The position numbers and the translations under genes were made by a program. From Dactylonectria macrodidyma (Eukaryota; Ascomycota; Sordariomycetes; Hypocreales; Nectriaceae), in the NCBI GenBank assembly GCA_020744425.1, contig JAGMUV010000041.1, positions 124,001 to 188,000 of the forward strand: a stretch of 64,000 nt of DNA. Reading direction: 5' to 3'. The notes under the pieces are model-generated. The model was not told where the DNA came from and made no database searches. It worked only from the letters and a program-made list of their open reading frames with translations. Positions 33,923 to 45,392 of the stretch are shown one piece after another (the first letter of the stretch is position 1; every line of letters begins with the position of its first letter).

Positions 33923-34981
33923 ATGCCTACCTTAGCACTTGCCGGTGGCACTTCGCCCAGCCTCGGTCGGGCAATTATCGCCGCCGTCTTTGCGCAAACT
34001 TCATGGAACGTTCTCATTCTTTCGCGTTCAACGCGCCCGCCCATTTGGCTCCGCGCAATCGATCAAGATGCTAAGCGTCACAAGATTGCGGCGGTCGACT
34101 ACGCTTCCGTCGACTCCTTGGCCACAGCCCTCAAAGGCCAGGGGGTCCATACCCTTGTCTCCGTCACCTCGGCTGTCGACGGTACGCAAGCACAGACTCA
34201 GATCAATCTCCTCCAGGCGGCGGTGAGTGCTGGCTGCAAACGCTTCGCCCCATCGCAATGGGGCTTCGGGCCCACGGGCTGGGCCGAAGTTGAATCACTC
34301 CAGTGGGGGAATCAAGGTGTTCGAGAGGAATGCACCAAACACCAAGATCAGATCGAGATCGCCTACATCAACCACGGTTCGTTCATGAACTACATTGGCC
34401 ATGGCATATTCGCAACTCTGGAGCCTGAGGATTCTGCCGACGAGGCCCTAGCCAAGTACCGAGCCGGCGAGGGCTATAAGCCGGGCGAGGACGCGGCATG
34501 TGAGGGGCTCCATCGACAAGGCCCGTTGGCGGACCAGTCTGGGGCTTACCTCGTTGGATTGGAGAACGGCATCGCGGAACTTCCGGTCAAGGATGATGGA
34601 CAGTGGCCGCGTATCACCTTCACATCCATGAGGGACGTGGGCAAGTTTGTTGCCGCGGCCCTTGACCTACCAAAATGGGAGGAGGAGCTGAGTATGGCCG
34701 GGGAGACGTTGACTATGGGCGAGCTGCTGGCTTCTGCAGAAGCTGTGACCGGGAAGAAGTTCAACGTTACTCAGCTCAAACGGCAGGATCTTCTCGAGAG
34801 GCTGGCAGATACCAGCTACGACGACTTCATGGCACGTTTGTGGATCGAGTTCAACCTGGCCTATATCCGAGATAGGGACGATGAGGTTGTTCTGCGCCCT
34901 ACGCTGAACCGACTGTGTCCAGCTGTGAAGCCTGTTTCTGTCCGTGAGTATATGGAGAAACACTGGCAGGAAGCTTCGTAA
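33923..34981 (+). CDS. NmrA-like / isoflavone-reductase-like NAD(P)-binding oxidoreductase
   Basis: 352 aa from the ATG at 33923 (an open frame continues 13 codons upstream from a non-ATG codon). N-terminal Rossmann glycine motif AGGTSPSLGRAI, then VDYASVDSLATALKGQGVHT and RFAPSQWGFG, typical of atypical short-chain dehydrogenases of the NmrA/PCBER group. The C-terminal half has GETLTMGELLASAEAVTG. It could reduce a small molecule or act as a redox sensor; neither is shown. No intron is needed. It ends 203 bp from the convergent Zn2Cys6 regulator, suggesting a small functional group. Confidence 0.85.
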   Translation: MPTLALAGGTSPSLGRAIIAAVFAQTSWNVLILSRSTRPPIWLRAIDQDAKRHKIAAVDYASVDSLATALKGQGVHTLVSVTSAVDGTQAQTQINLLQAAVSAGCKRFAPSQWGFGPTGWAEVESLQWGNQGVREECTKHQDQIEIAYINHGSFMNYIGHGIFATLEPEDSADEALAKYRAGEGYKPGEDAACEGLHRQGPLADQSGAYLVGLENGIAELPVKDDGQWPRITFTSMRDVGKFVAAALDLPKWEEELSMAGETLTMGELLASAEAVTGKKFNVTQLKRQDLLERLADTSYDDFMARLWIEFNLAYIRDRDDEVVLRPTLNRLCPAVKPVSVREYMEKHWQEAS

Positions 34982-35183
34982 TATTGGATGTTCGTAACCT
35001 GCTGCTACAAGGGGCACATATCGCTCTGGAAGTCTGGAAGTATTCTTGATAATCACACCGGCTTGATGTTCACTCTCCTACGCTTTTCATGCCCGATAAA
35101 CCTGGACCATTCGATTGTCTGTTCCATTTTTTGCCAATATACTTCTGGCTCTAGTCTCAGTGCCGTTGCTCTTGAATGCCAGG

Positions 35184-37520
35184 CTAGACACGCCTCTCGT
35201 TGGCCAGCAACTTGTCAATGGCTGGCTGACAATCCAAGGGCCTGGGATGATTCACATACAACCCTTCGCCCCACAGACGCGATTCCTCCATAAATTTCTT
35301 CTCCCTTGTCATCCTGGCCTTGATCAATAATCGCCTTATGAGCTGCCAAAGCAGTACTTGCTGCTGAGGACCATTCCCCTCGCCCTGAAACCTGCCACGC
35401 ACCAACCCCTCGATGGCGTTCCAGGCGCGGTCGACAAGGTCACCGCTCGAGTGTCTACTTAGCTCAGAAAGTAGGAGTATTATTGAGTGCCACTGGAGGT
35501 CTTTTCCAAAATACCACCGCCACTGACCAGCTCGGGGATCGTTATCAAGGCGGTTTCCTTCCTCGATTGCTTCCAACGAAGCCTCAAAGAGCTTTCCAAC
35601 GATGTCCGCGGGGAGCTCTGTTATTTCGTGAGGTATTGTCGCAGGAGTGTAAACCACTAGCCACATCTTGGACATGACAAGGCGAGCATAGGTGAAGGCA
35701 ACCCATGCAAACGGCTGGCTGACATCCAGGTTGGCTAGGTATGTCTGCTCGATCCTCTGGTGACTTTGAATTACCCAACCTTTTCTCTCCTCTCCAGTCG
35801 ATTGGTAATGTAGGTCCTTGGGGGATTGGCTGCTGGGGTCTTCCAAGCTCAACAAGACGCGTCGGAGAGTGTTTGTCAGCTCAAATGCAATCAAGCTGAT
35901 GGTCATTTCCGTAAGCCCTCTCCGAGACTTTGGAAGCTCATCCATCTTTTCAGAAAGATCTGCGTCATCCACATTTAGCGGCATCTGAGTGTCGAACCGC
36001 GTCTCCGCAATGAGAGGGACACGCCCATTATCCTCCCTGTGATGTCTCCTCGTCAGTTGTCTGGTTTTTAAGGTATCCACAGACCATTGTTGAGTACCGC
36101 GCACGGTAGCATCAACTGACCCAGGGAAGGAAGGGGGACTTGCGATATTCGCGCCTCAAGCTCAAGTAGCTGCCACCATAACCTTCTTCTCATCTCAATG
36201 GAGAACGGGGAGAGGTGGCTCCAATGAACGCCATCTCTATGGAGACCGAACGACTGCGCTGCCCTCGCGGCGAGCCCCATCATCGTCCACATGGCTCTAG
36301 CGTCTGCTTCGCTTCTTAGCGCAGCCAGATACAAGATATGTGCTTGCATTGTTGCAAGGTTGGTGGTCTCGATGAACCCAGCACGTGCTGAGGCTTGTTC
36401 GTAGCCGAGGCGGTAGTAGGCGGATAGAGCGTCGCGGGACGCGCCGAACTCAAACACGCATTCGTCGGCTGTCAGGGAGCGGATGGCAGCTGCGGACGTC
36501 AGCGTATGTCCCGCTTGGCTGGAGCTTGAATCGATGAGCAAGCTGACTGTAGGATATGGCGAAGATGAGGGCCTCAGCCTCTCTTGAGACAGGCTGCAGA
36601 TTGCTAGCAGCTGTCATGACAAGTTCTATCGACGGAACATGTAGGACTTTCATGATCGGATCGACTCTTGCCTTGAAATAACACCACAAGTGTGCTACTT
36701 GCTCAGGGCAAATATTGAGCTGTTGAGATTCACACATGTGCAAATGGAAACCTAAACCACCGCCCGTTGGAGGCTGAGCTCGTCTGCCATCCAGGTCAAG
36801 GGCAATCTTTGGGCCGCCGACCTACAGAAAAAACATCTCTATCAATGCCATCTCATTGGCTCGTCGGTATGGTGGCTACCACTCACCTCGTGCTGCAGGA
36901 CGTCCAATAAACACGTGTTGACATAGCGGCCTCCTCTAGACTGGGAAAAAAGCTGCTCCAAATTGATCTCGATGGTTGGCTGAAGGCTGTAGTTCGAAAT
37001 GACAGCTGAAGGGGTCGGTGATCCAGCGTCACTTCCTAGCGTCTCACCAGTAACGCTCCTGTTCCCTGGTGTATCGTTGAGATGCGATACTTTGCGCCAT
37101 TTGTGGAACAACTCGGTCTCGTCGTCCCCGGGCGAATATTCGCTAGAAACATCAGGGATCTTGCTTCCGCCAAGTTCGTGGAAAGACTGGACAATTTCCT
37201 CGATTGCTGCGGTGCGCTCGACGTACCGGCGCTTCGGATCCGGGCGCGTTAGAGACTTGGCGGAAGATCGACCTGTGCTTGGCGTGATACATTCGGTATT
37301 GGCCTTGATGCAATTGTTACAAGGCATGCGTTTGTCACCTGCCCGAACGAAGCCGCCAGCTTTTCATTAGCTGTCCATCCAGCGTGGTCACACGAGAGGG
37401 AAAAGGCTGAAGTAAGGCAGGGATATTACACTTGATCTTCCTTCTTCTGCAGGCGAGGCATGTCCATTGACCAATTCGGGTATCCGGAGACAGCGGGGCG
37501 TCCGGTTGTGCATCCGCCAT
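35184..37520 (-). CDS. Zn(II)2Cys6 fungal transcription factor
   Basis: Five exons: 37520-37430, 37338-36887, 36821-36548, 36489-36105 and 36036-35184. They total 2055 nt, 684 aa, with four GT-AG introns of 58-91 nt in compatible phases. The first intron splits the binuclear cluster: Cys 21, 24 and 31 lie before or at the junction and Cys 37, 40 and 47 after it (C-x2-C-x6-C-x5-C-x2-C-x6-C). A basic linker and a short helical stretch (YVERTAAIEEIVQSFHELG) follow. The fungal_trans regulatory region spans about 190-450 (RVDPIMKVLHVPS, SIEMRRRLWWQL). The donor of intron 3 (GTCAGC) and intron 4 (GTGCGC) are non-consensus but required by phase. It may control the neighbouring NmrA-like gene. Confidence 0.85.
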
Positions 37521-37711
37521 GATGGAATTTCGGGATGGTGGAGGGGAAGCTTGACTTCGGTTTGGATATGTTTCGTCGAACAGAAGGCACTGGTGCGCCA
37601 GGGCCTGGCGGATCCCGCGGATCCCGACGCGTGACCGGGATTGGTTAGCACGGTCTCGTCATTTCCCAGTCGAGAGGCTTCGGCATTGGGAAACTGGGGG
37701 CGACTGATAGT

Positions 37712-38582
37712 AGTAGTAGATTTATTACGCCCGGGAGAACGGATCTCATAGGGCCATGGAACACGCTATGCTATTTACATTTCTGCCACTTCAATCCTGA
37801 CCACAAAGTAAAGCCCCACTTTCTCTCCCTGAATCGCTTTTTCTTTTGGCCTCGCTTGACTCTCTCTAACAGGTTTGCTTGAAGGCCAATTTCTCCAAGT
37901 GTTCAGCATCCTATCCTCAGCAGCTGAAGCATGGTCTGTCAAAATGAGGCTGCATTGTGTTAGTATTGTGTTAGTATTTTCTAGTTCTGGTTGTTAGTAT
38001 GTTCAATTTTCCTCCCTTGGCCCTAGTCTTCCTGTCTCCATCGCGAATTTGATTGTTGCTCGCACCGCCTGCAGGTTAGGTGACCATCTCGGTCCGTCCA
38101 ACGCCGACTTTCCTCCCAGAAAGAATGAGAGGTTTCCCATCTCGCTTTGTCCGATTCGCCGCATGCCTTCGCGTTGTGCATCCCACTTGCTGCAGCGAAA
38201 GAGAAAATGTTCCATCGTCTCGGTTGCCCGTCCGCAGTCACACAAGTCTGATTCCACCGCGCCGATCCTCGACAGGTAGCTGTTGATCCTCGCCATTCCC
38301 GTGCGTAACTGTGAAAGCGTGTCTGCTTCGCGCCTCTTCAGTCCGTCGTATAGCACCTTTGCGTGTTTTCCTGGTAGCGCTTTGTCCACCCTCTTGGAGA
38401 AGCCGCCCACTCTGTCCGGTAGCGCCTGGTGCTGTTGTAGCTGTGCTCTCGCCAGTCTTGTCCGCGTCGATCGAGCTTGGTATGGCGGCGTCTCTGCCGT
38501 ACGTCCTGCTTCGGTTGCTCTCTGCGCCTGTCTCTTCGCCTTGGGTCCCAAGGGGAACGCGTCGTCCCGGGACGGTACCAGG
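37712..38582 (-). mobile_element. Tad-type LINE 3' part (family A)
   Basis: Minus-strand frame 38582-38003 encodes the C-terminus of a Tad-like reverse transcriptase after RNase H: LSQLRTGMARINSYLSRIG and then the zinc motif CDCGRATETMEHFLFRC. A 3' region follows and ends in GGGCGTAATAAA plus a (CTA)n tail at 37710-37721. The element is 5'-truncated; the upstream border is the ATCGAT repeat. Confidence 0.85.
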
Positions 38583-38803
38583 GTTTGAAATCGATCGACC
38601 AATCGATTTGATCGATTCGATTAATCGATTCGATTTCGATTTCGATTTCGATTTCGATCGATCGATCCAACCTGCCAATCGATATCATATCGATCGAGTA
38701 GGATCTCTAATCGATCGATATCGTATCGATCAAGCCCCCAATCGATCGATTAGAAATCCTACTCGATCGATATCGTATCGACCAACCCTCCAATCGATCG
38801 ATT
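38579..38803 (+). repeat. ATCGAT-rich dispersed repeat, copy 1
   Basis: About 225 bp made mostly of ATCGAT/TCGATCGA words, with four adjacent GATTTC units. One end reads CAGGGTTTGAAATCGATC, the other AAATCGATCGATTGG in reverse complement. A reverse-complement copy lies at 57500-57710. The CAG start and shared inner AAATCGATCGA at both ends suggest a non-autonomous hAT-type element, but no 8-bp target duplicate was found. Confidence 0.7.
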
Positions 38804-38807
38804 TTGT

Positions 38808-39420
38808 TTGTATATTTTTCGTCCGAGGGCCGTGAGGCCCGAAAAGTCCCCTATTGGGGCACAGGACGTGCTGAGCTAGAGTCTCTAATGCTAAAATCTA
38901 CGCAATTCTTTCGTACAATACAGAAAAGACCACTATCCAGCATATCATCGGCTCAGAGGCGCATTTCTGTCGAGCCTGTTATCCGTCAGCGGAATGACCA
39001 GGCGCGGCTGCGGTAGCCGCTACATGGGTCAGTCTTTAGGGAGACTGGTGGGGGAGCATTGGCATGACTGCACGAGGCGGTCAAGCCCGTATAATTGAAG
39101 AAAAGGAATAAAAGAGAAGATAGGAGAGAAGAGAGAATACAATGAAAGGAGAGGAAGAGACGCGGGTGCGTCTCAGGTCTGCCTCGTCTAGTAACGAGGA
39201 CAAATCTTTTCAAAGAAGCCGCTTGATTTGGCCACCTCGGTGTACTTGTCGAAATTTCTTCCTATCGCGAGGTTGACTGTTACGGTCGGCGATGGGACAA
39301 GCCTCATTCGACACCGTCGCGGGTACCTTTCTGCAGTAGAAGATATGATCAGGTGCTTTGCGTCGCCCGCACGAGCAGGTCATTCGCGCGTCTTCGTGGA
39401 CCTCTCTGGTGAGTATACAC
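38808..39420 (-). mobile_element. Tad-type LINE 3' fragment (family B, copy 2)
   Basis: Matches 16510-17190 along its length, including the 3' terminal CGGACGAAAAATATACA and the zinc-motif frame CSCGRRKAPDHIFYC (near 39385-39340, minus). It carries several small deletions relative to copy 1. The element is 5'-truncated. Confidence 0.8.
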
Positions 39421-39690
39421 ACACACACACATAATTTATTACGCCCGGTGGCTTACAACGAATAGGACACTAGTTGCTATTGTACATATCCATTTCCCAA
39501 GCTTTGCCATAATCTCGTAAAAGCCCATACAGCCTCCACATTCTGCTTTTGCCTCTTCGCTTTCCATCTCTCCGCAAGGTCTCGTGACGTTTGTATTATT
39601 AGCAAGCTAGCTTGAAGGCTGTTCTCCAAGTGTTCAGGGTACTATCCACGGCGGCTGAAGCGGTGCCTGCTGTCCATGGCACCAGGTGTT
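39421..39690 (-). repeat. Retroposon 3'-end module, copy 3, with (TG)n tail
   Basis: Reads GGGCGTAATAAATTATG(TG)n on the minus strand at 39450-39416, like the LINE family A terminus at 37712 but with a different microsatellite tail. The CTTGAAGGC...TCTCCAAGTGTTCAG block is shared with 37871 and 10663. Confidence 0.6.
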
Positions 39691-42405
39691 TGATATAGGG
39701 TGGGTTAGAAAGAAAGAGTAAGTGGGGTTTTGCAATCCGTCTTCAATGTTGTGTATTGTCGAGTCGACCTGTGGCTATCGCAAACCGTAAAGTCGCGCGG
39801 ACTGCGTCCAAGTATTGATTTGTATTTTCAGAGAAAATAACTAGTAGAGGCGCAGCGCGTCTACCTACATAGACCCTCTACCTTGCATCCTCTTGGGTCC
39901 TATACCGCTCCTCTCGCGGGCACTGCCGGTTCGCAAGTCAATACCAGTTTGCTCCTTAAGCTCACCTCCACAGCCAACCCAAAGCACTAATAGTCCCCAT
40001 TTTCTGGAGATTACTGGGGGAGCTTGTCCTTCGGTGGCGTACGGAGTTTGCCGTATACAAGAAAGCACATGAACTTTGTTGAGCATGTCTGATCGCTGTG
40101 CCGTCGCCTGTGATCCTCGTCCTTGCAATTCGCGCGGGAACTTACTATCACAAAGAGTTTTCGGACCTGTACAGGCGAACTTGCCAGGTCTGGCGAGGTC
40201 GGCTTCCACGAACACCATTCCTAAAGACATATTCCACGGAGGCGCCCGCATGCCTTCGGCCAGCCCGAATGCGCTCGCAGAAATGAATGACGAATGCACC
40301 ATGGTAGAGTAAATTGGAGATCATTCACTAATGGATTCGCGAAGTCACAAATCATCAGAATCTCGCGGGCACCTTTCGGCATAGCACGCGCTGGCCTGGC
40401 AACTTAAAGACTTGAGACGAGCCACGACGCCAGATAATTCCGTGGGTGAGTCGATTGTCGTGGAAAAAGCAGGCATGAGGTTAAGGTTTGAATAGTTGCC
40501 GTTGAGGCTGAGACAAAAAAATTATGATTGGATGTTGGCCACCAAAGCTGACCAGTAGCCAAGCACTGGTTGAAACGGTCGGCAAGTGCTGCCACTGAAA
40601 GACATGTGTTCTGACGGGTGCATGCACGAATTCGTCAGCAAGCCATCTGCATTGCAACGGCACTTTCCGAACCAACCACAGCAATCAGTTGAACGTTGAG
40701 ATTTGGTTTAGCATCTTGGCTGGGATGTTGAAAACTCGTTCCCAACCACTGGGCTGCCTTGAAGCAGGATTGCCACTGCAACTGGCTCCACAATACGCTC
40801 CTTATTGGCTTCTCTGGGAAACCCTACCTCCCCAATGGCCAAGTCACTCTGATTCCAAAGGGCAAACCTCTGCTGTGACAAAAGTTATTATTTTGAGTAA
40901 CAGTATGTATGTATGCGCCAATTGAGGGCAGATTGTGTCAACATAATGCCAAGGCACACTTTCCGAAGAGAAAATCGTGTTGTTCCATCATCTGGATCCC
41001 GACAGGGAATCAGATCACATACCTGTAGCCTGGACCTGCTGCTAGTACATGGGACTACGTTATGCTTGTGGAGAATGCAGCCTTTTCATCACATGCAAGC
41101 TGTAGGAAGCGATAATCATTGCCTTTTCTGGGATCGGTTATCCCATCATTGAGGTGTAAGAGGATTCAAAATACACCATCTCTCCAGATACCAGGCTAGG
41201 TGTAACCGTCATAGAAATATTATCCCAGCAGAGGAATGATTATCGCCTCCTTCACTTCGCACGTCATGAAAAGGCCCCTCTCCTACAACGGTTGTGCATG
41301 TTTACTGGTGGATACCACCAACGTTCTGTTGGGTATCCATTATGGACCTTTTGATTGATTGTTGGTGATCTGGAAAAGACCTGAAAGAGTGGGAGTTGAG
41401 TCAAGGTTTTGGCCTGCCTGTGCTTGTTTACTGTGATTGTTGCGGTTGATCAGTTGAGAGTCGAGGAAGGAAGATGGTCCATGGCCTTCTTATACTTTTT
41501 GAGTCTGTAATGAGTCTTAACCTGATCAAAGTAAAGCTGGTTGGCGAACTTCGGAGGAAGGCATGTGAAAACCCCTCTGCATTCATGCCTACCATGGCAA
41601 CACAATGTTAGGCATGGCGCCAACAATCATGGTATACCGTCACCGACTAATTTTATCTAATTGGCAACTCATCCAAATCATCCCAAAGGTAGAGCGAGTG
41701 TATTCAAGCTCGACCTGTGTGTACTGAACCTCCGGGGCCCTCATGTTGAAGCAGGCGCGCAGCTAGGATAACTTGGCATGTGATCAACGCACCAAGTATC
41801 GTGCCAGGTAGCCAGAGGCGTCAATAGCACCTGTACGGAGCGATATTTGCTACTCGTACATATCAGGTACTTCTCGACAACTGGATGATTTTTCTAACGT
41901 TATTTAAGCTTCAATATGACCCCAGCCGTACGCCTCACCGTAACTTTATAAATGACCTGCTGGCCGAATACGAAATCTCAGCCAATAGTGTATATCAAGA
42001 TGCTTCTCAACAGTTAGATGGCTTTTTTAACTTTATCCAAGCCGCTGCATGTCGGATCTCAGCCGCACGTCTTACCTGCATAGCCCGCTTAAGACGGCAG
42101 TAGCGGAGACTGCTGCTGCGTTGGATTTTCTGTACTCGGCATATGCGTACAACTGATGTCTAACTACCATATGTATAGATGAGTCGACAGAGTTTACCAA
42201 GCAGTCTAGGGATACGAGTAGTTACAGTGTTTCGTATTGCAAGCCACAATGACGAATTTTCGCATCAACGTTTCCATCCTTTAAAATCAGGTCAAAGGTT
42301 GCGTTCTAAATGTAGATACTTCCCAAAGTCTAATGCTGTCACAAGACGTCTTTCAGCCTCCCGAGCCAACACGTAGGTTAAGCGCTCATACCTTCATTAG
42401 CATAG
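39691..42405. other. Long stretch without a supported gene
   Basis: Short frames only, none with domain, splice or composition support. No repeat matches to other parts of the window. Confidence 0.4.
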
Positions 42406-42409
42406 CTAC

Positions 42410-43260
42410 CATAGGGCATAGCCCGCTATATACAAATTCAGTCTTCTTAATTAAGGATTCATTTTATATTAAATATATACCATTATATTAGAAGTTTAGA
42501 AGTTTAGTTATAAAATTCTAATTAGAACTTGATGTTATTTTAGTATTATTATGTCTGAAGTGTAAAATTTTTAGGCGTTGTATTAAGCCATGGATCTGTA
42601 TTGTCAAGGCCTCGCAGGGAACAATGTCCCTGATAGAGTAACATAGTGGCTCGGAATCTGGCTCTAGACGTTGGCGCTGGCTTCGGGAGTTTCCGATATG
42701 AAATGCAATAGAGCGAGCTATGGAGAATCCAGAGCAAGACAGATCCATAAGGCCAACATCCAATCATATTTACTATGACTTATATTTGTCTCAGCCTCAA
42801 CGCTAACTATCGAACCTTAATCTCATGCCGGCAGGCTAGAAAGACCTGCCGCGGGCCGACACCCGGCTGGAGAATCCTGACTTGCCAGCCCTAGGCGGCC
42901 GATGCTCCCGCTTTGACCCCCCCAACCTAGAACAAGACAGACCTGTAAATCCAACATCCAATCATTTTTACTATGACTTATGCTTGTCTCAGCCTCAACG
43001 CTAACTATCGAACCTTAATCTCATGCTATCAGACTAGAAAGATCTGCCGTGGGCAAACTTTCACATATTTTTTTTACAGCTCGTATCTAAATATACAATA
43101 GTCTGAATGTATGCATTTATACAAAGGGCATAGCTCACTATATACAAATTCAGTCTTTCTAATTAAGAATTTATAATATTTTCAAATATCTATTATTATA
43201 TTCGGAATTTAGAAGTTTAGCCATAAAATTCTAATTATAACTTAAGGTCATTCTGATGTC
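42410..43260. repeat. Direct repeats around an AT-rich 850-bp block
   Basis: A segment of about 135 bp at 42410-42545 (GGGCATAGCCCGCTATATACAAATTCAGTC ... AAGTTTAG-ATAAAATTCTAAT) recurs directly at 43125-43260. Between them, a segment of about 90 bp with GTCTCAGCCTCAACGCTAAC occurs at 42788-42850 and 42987-43050. This could be an LTR-like or tandem-duplicated decayed element. Copies differ by many transitions. Confidence 0.5.
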
Positions 43261-43562
43261 ATTCTGTCTGTTCATGTTCTGCAGATGACGGTGATCAATT
43301 GCGTGTTCTTATTGGCCGGTTCTGTCACTTGAACGGATGCCGGATGTTCGTCTTCTCTACCTCATGCTTCGAAAATGGGGCTAGCGGAAGGAGCCGTCCA
43401 GAAACTAGGGCCGGGCATCGTTTTGTTCAAGAACAGCGACTACCTCACCTACTTGGTCCGCTCTTGCAAACTACCGCTGCTTAGTCGACCGTATTGCTTC
43501 ATTCAAGCCTTGCCCGTGAACTCACAGGTACCATACACTCCTCCCCTTGCCGCCTGTTCGCC

Positions 43563-44363
43563 ATGACCGCCATTGTCGACTCCGCAACGCAGGGAGCGCC
43601 AAATATGACGCCCGACTACGAGATCAAGTTCCTGCTCAAACCCACCGCAGTCCTCGGTCCCAACACGGATCTCACGAGCACCGTCCTGTCGACCTTCGAC
43701 ATGCCCCCAAGCGTCACCAAGCTGCATGCCCAGTTTCTTGACACGACCGGCAAGGACATCTATACCGCCGGCTGGAGCGCCCGCATCCGCAAGACTGAGA
43801 ACGAGGCTGACTTGGAGCTGACGTATAAGAAGCGGTATGTCATCATGGACGGTGACATCGACGCCGCGCTCACCACGGCTAATAATGATGGTTTTGACGC
43901 CGGTGACGCGAAATACGAGGCCCAAGTCGAATGGGGCTACCAGAAGCAGACACTCTCTATCACCCGCAAGAAGAAGGTGGCGGATTCTGTGAACAGCGGG
44001 ATGGACCTGCCGGGGACGTGCAAATCGCGTGCGATGTTGGTCGACAAAGCGCCCGATATGTTCGACAACTGGCTGGGCATCAACTGGGGCACCGACGCGT
44101 TGGCAGAATCGCGTATTTTTGGGCCGGTCCTCGCCAAGCGCTCGATTGGCACATGGGAGGGGATGCGGCTCTACATCGAGGTCTGGCCCATCCGCAACCG
44201 CGCGGGCACAGGAAACGACTGCCTCGTCGAGGCGTCTTTCAAGACTGAGAGCCGTACGACAGCCTTGACTAAGCACGGCAGCTTCATCTCCTACCTGCAG
44301 GACAAAGGTTGGTTTCTCGAGGAGGACTCACTGAAGACGCAGCTCATTATGGAGCGCTATTAG
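43563..44363 (+). CDS. CYTH-like domain protein
   Basis: 266 aa from the ATG at 43563 (an upstream open extension begins at a non-ATG codon). N-terminal DYEIKFLLKP recalls the ExExK-type strand of triphosphate tunnel (CYTH) proteins. It is followed by LHAQFLDTTGKDIYTAGWSA, with RIRKTENE and ELTYKKR strands, typical of that barrel. The C-terminal half contains SRIFGPVLAKRSIGTWEG and ends in a helix. It probably binds an organic polyphosphate or nucleotide ligand; the activity is unknown. Intact, no intron; it lies between AT-rich repeats and hAT-2. Confidence 0.6.
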   Translation: MTAIVDSATQGAPNMTPDYEIKFLLKPTAVLGPNTDLTSTVLSTFDMPPSVTKLHAQFLDTTGKDIYTAGWSARIRKTENEADLELTYKKRYVIMDGDIDAALTTANNDGFDAGDAKYEAQVEWGYQKQTLSITRKKKVADSVNSGMDLPGTCKSRAMLVDKAPDMFDNWLGINWGTDALAESRIFGPVLAKRSIGTWEGMRLYIEVWPIRNRAGTGNDCLVEASFKTESRTTALTKHGSFISYLQDKGWFLEEDSLKTQLIMERY

Positions 44364-45392
44364 TATGGAAAGTTATTAGGCGCAAGGATGATTGTTAAGC
44401 TAGCTTCCGTGATAATGGACTCCGAGGGGGAAAAAAAGGATTTGCAATTATAGATTGAATATTATCCTATCAGCTGCAATTCACTATCGAGATAACCCCT
44501 TCGCAATACACGACATAGTTGGGTAATGATTTATGTGCTCTATGACGTAAGCACCTGCCGTGTCGGCCCTCATCCGGAGCACCCACTCCGTTGAGGCGGT
44601 TAGTAGATTTGTCTTTAGTAGCTTTTCTGTAGTATCTGGGCTCCTAGCAAAAGCAAGAAGCAGGAGATGCATCAGCGTTCTCCTCGCGAGATTAATCTGA
44701 TGATTGATTAAAACTGTTGGTTTTACAGTCTCATCAAGTGATTGCCCTGGAGCGGCATGCTCCCGATGTGTAAATCAATCCCGAGCCTGACAAGTGATCG
44801 ATTGGGTAGGGTAATCTTGCACTGGCAGATTAGCCAACAGCTCATTCATCGTTGCCTGCTTCTTCTCCAATCCCCGCTGCAGCAGCTCATGCTCCGGCAG
44901 GATTTTTAGCATTTCGGTGAAAAACTTGTCTACCATCTTTTCATAAATCTTAACAGATATTCCCCTGAACCAGCGCTGCTGTCAGATCAGATTAACAATC
45001 AGATCAATCAATCAGATCAATCAAATCAAATCAGATATAGATTTTTATCACATCAAACAATTCAGATACTAGCCTCTATACATCTGATATATCTGATATC
45101 CCTTAGGCAACCTTGCAATTCCAGTTGGATAGCTGTTACCCTAGAGCTGCCGGATCATGTATATGTTCCGATTGAAAGTAAAGCGTTACAGGGGTCATCA
45201 GCCCAGCAAAATTTGTCCGGGACCCTTGCCAGGGACCTGGCGAGAGGCAATTTTAAAGGAATATTCCTCCCCCCCTTTTTTTTTTCTTTCCATGTGCTCG
45301 TAGTGTAGCCTTTGCCAGCCAGGCATACGCCACCTTTAGACCGTCAGAAACTCGTCAGCTATTTAATCTGAAGCTATCCACACATTCTGCTC

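Noticed and set aside
38311..38835. 174-codon plus-strand frame with FDFDFD run
   Set aside because: It crosses antisense LINE sequence and the ATCGAT repeat; the repeat creates the open frame.
43375..43566. 63-codon frame with GPGIVLFKNSDYLTYL upstream of the CYTH-like gene
   Set aside because: It looks protein-like but is short, without context, and could be only a gene scrap; not enough to annotate.
43503..44276. 257-codon minus-strand frame opposite the CYTH-like gene
   Set aside because: Antisense shadow caused by the high GC third positions of the plus-strand gene.
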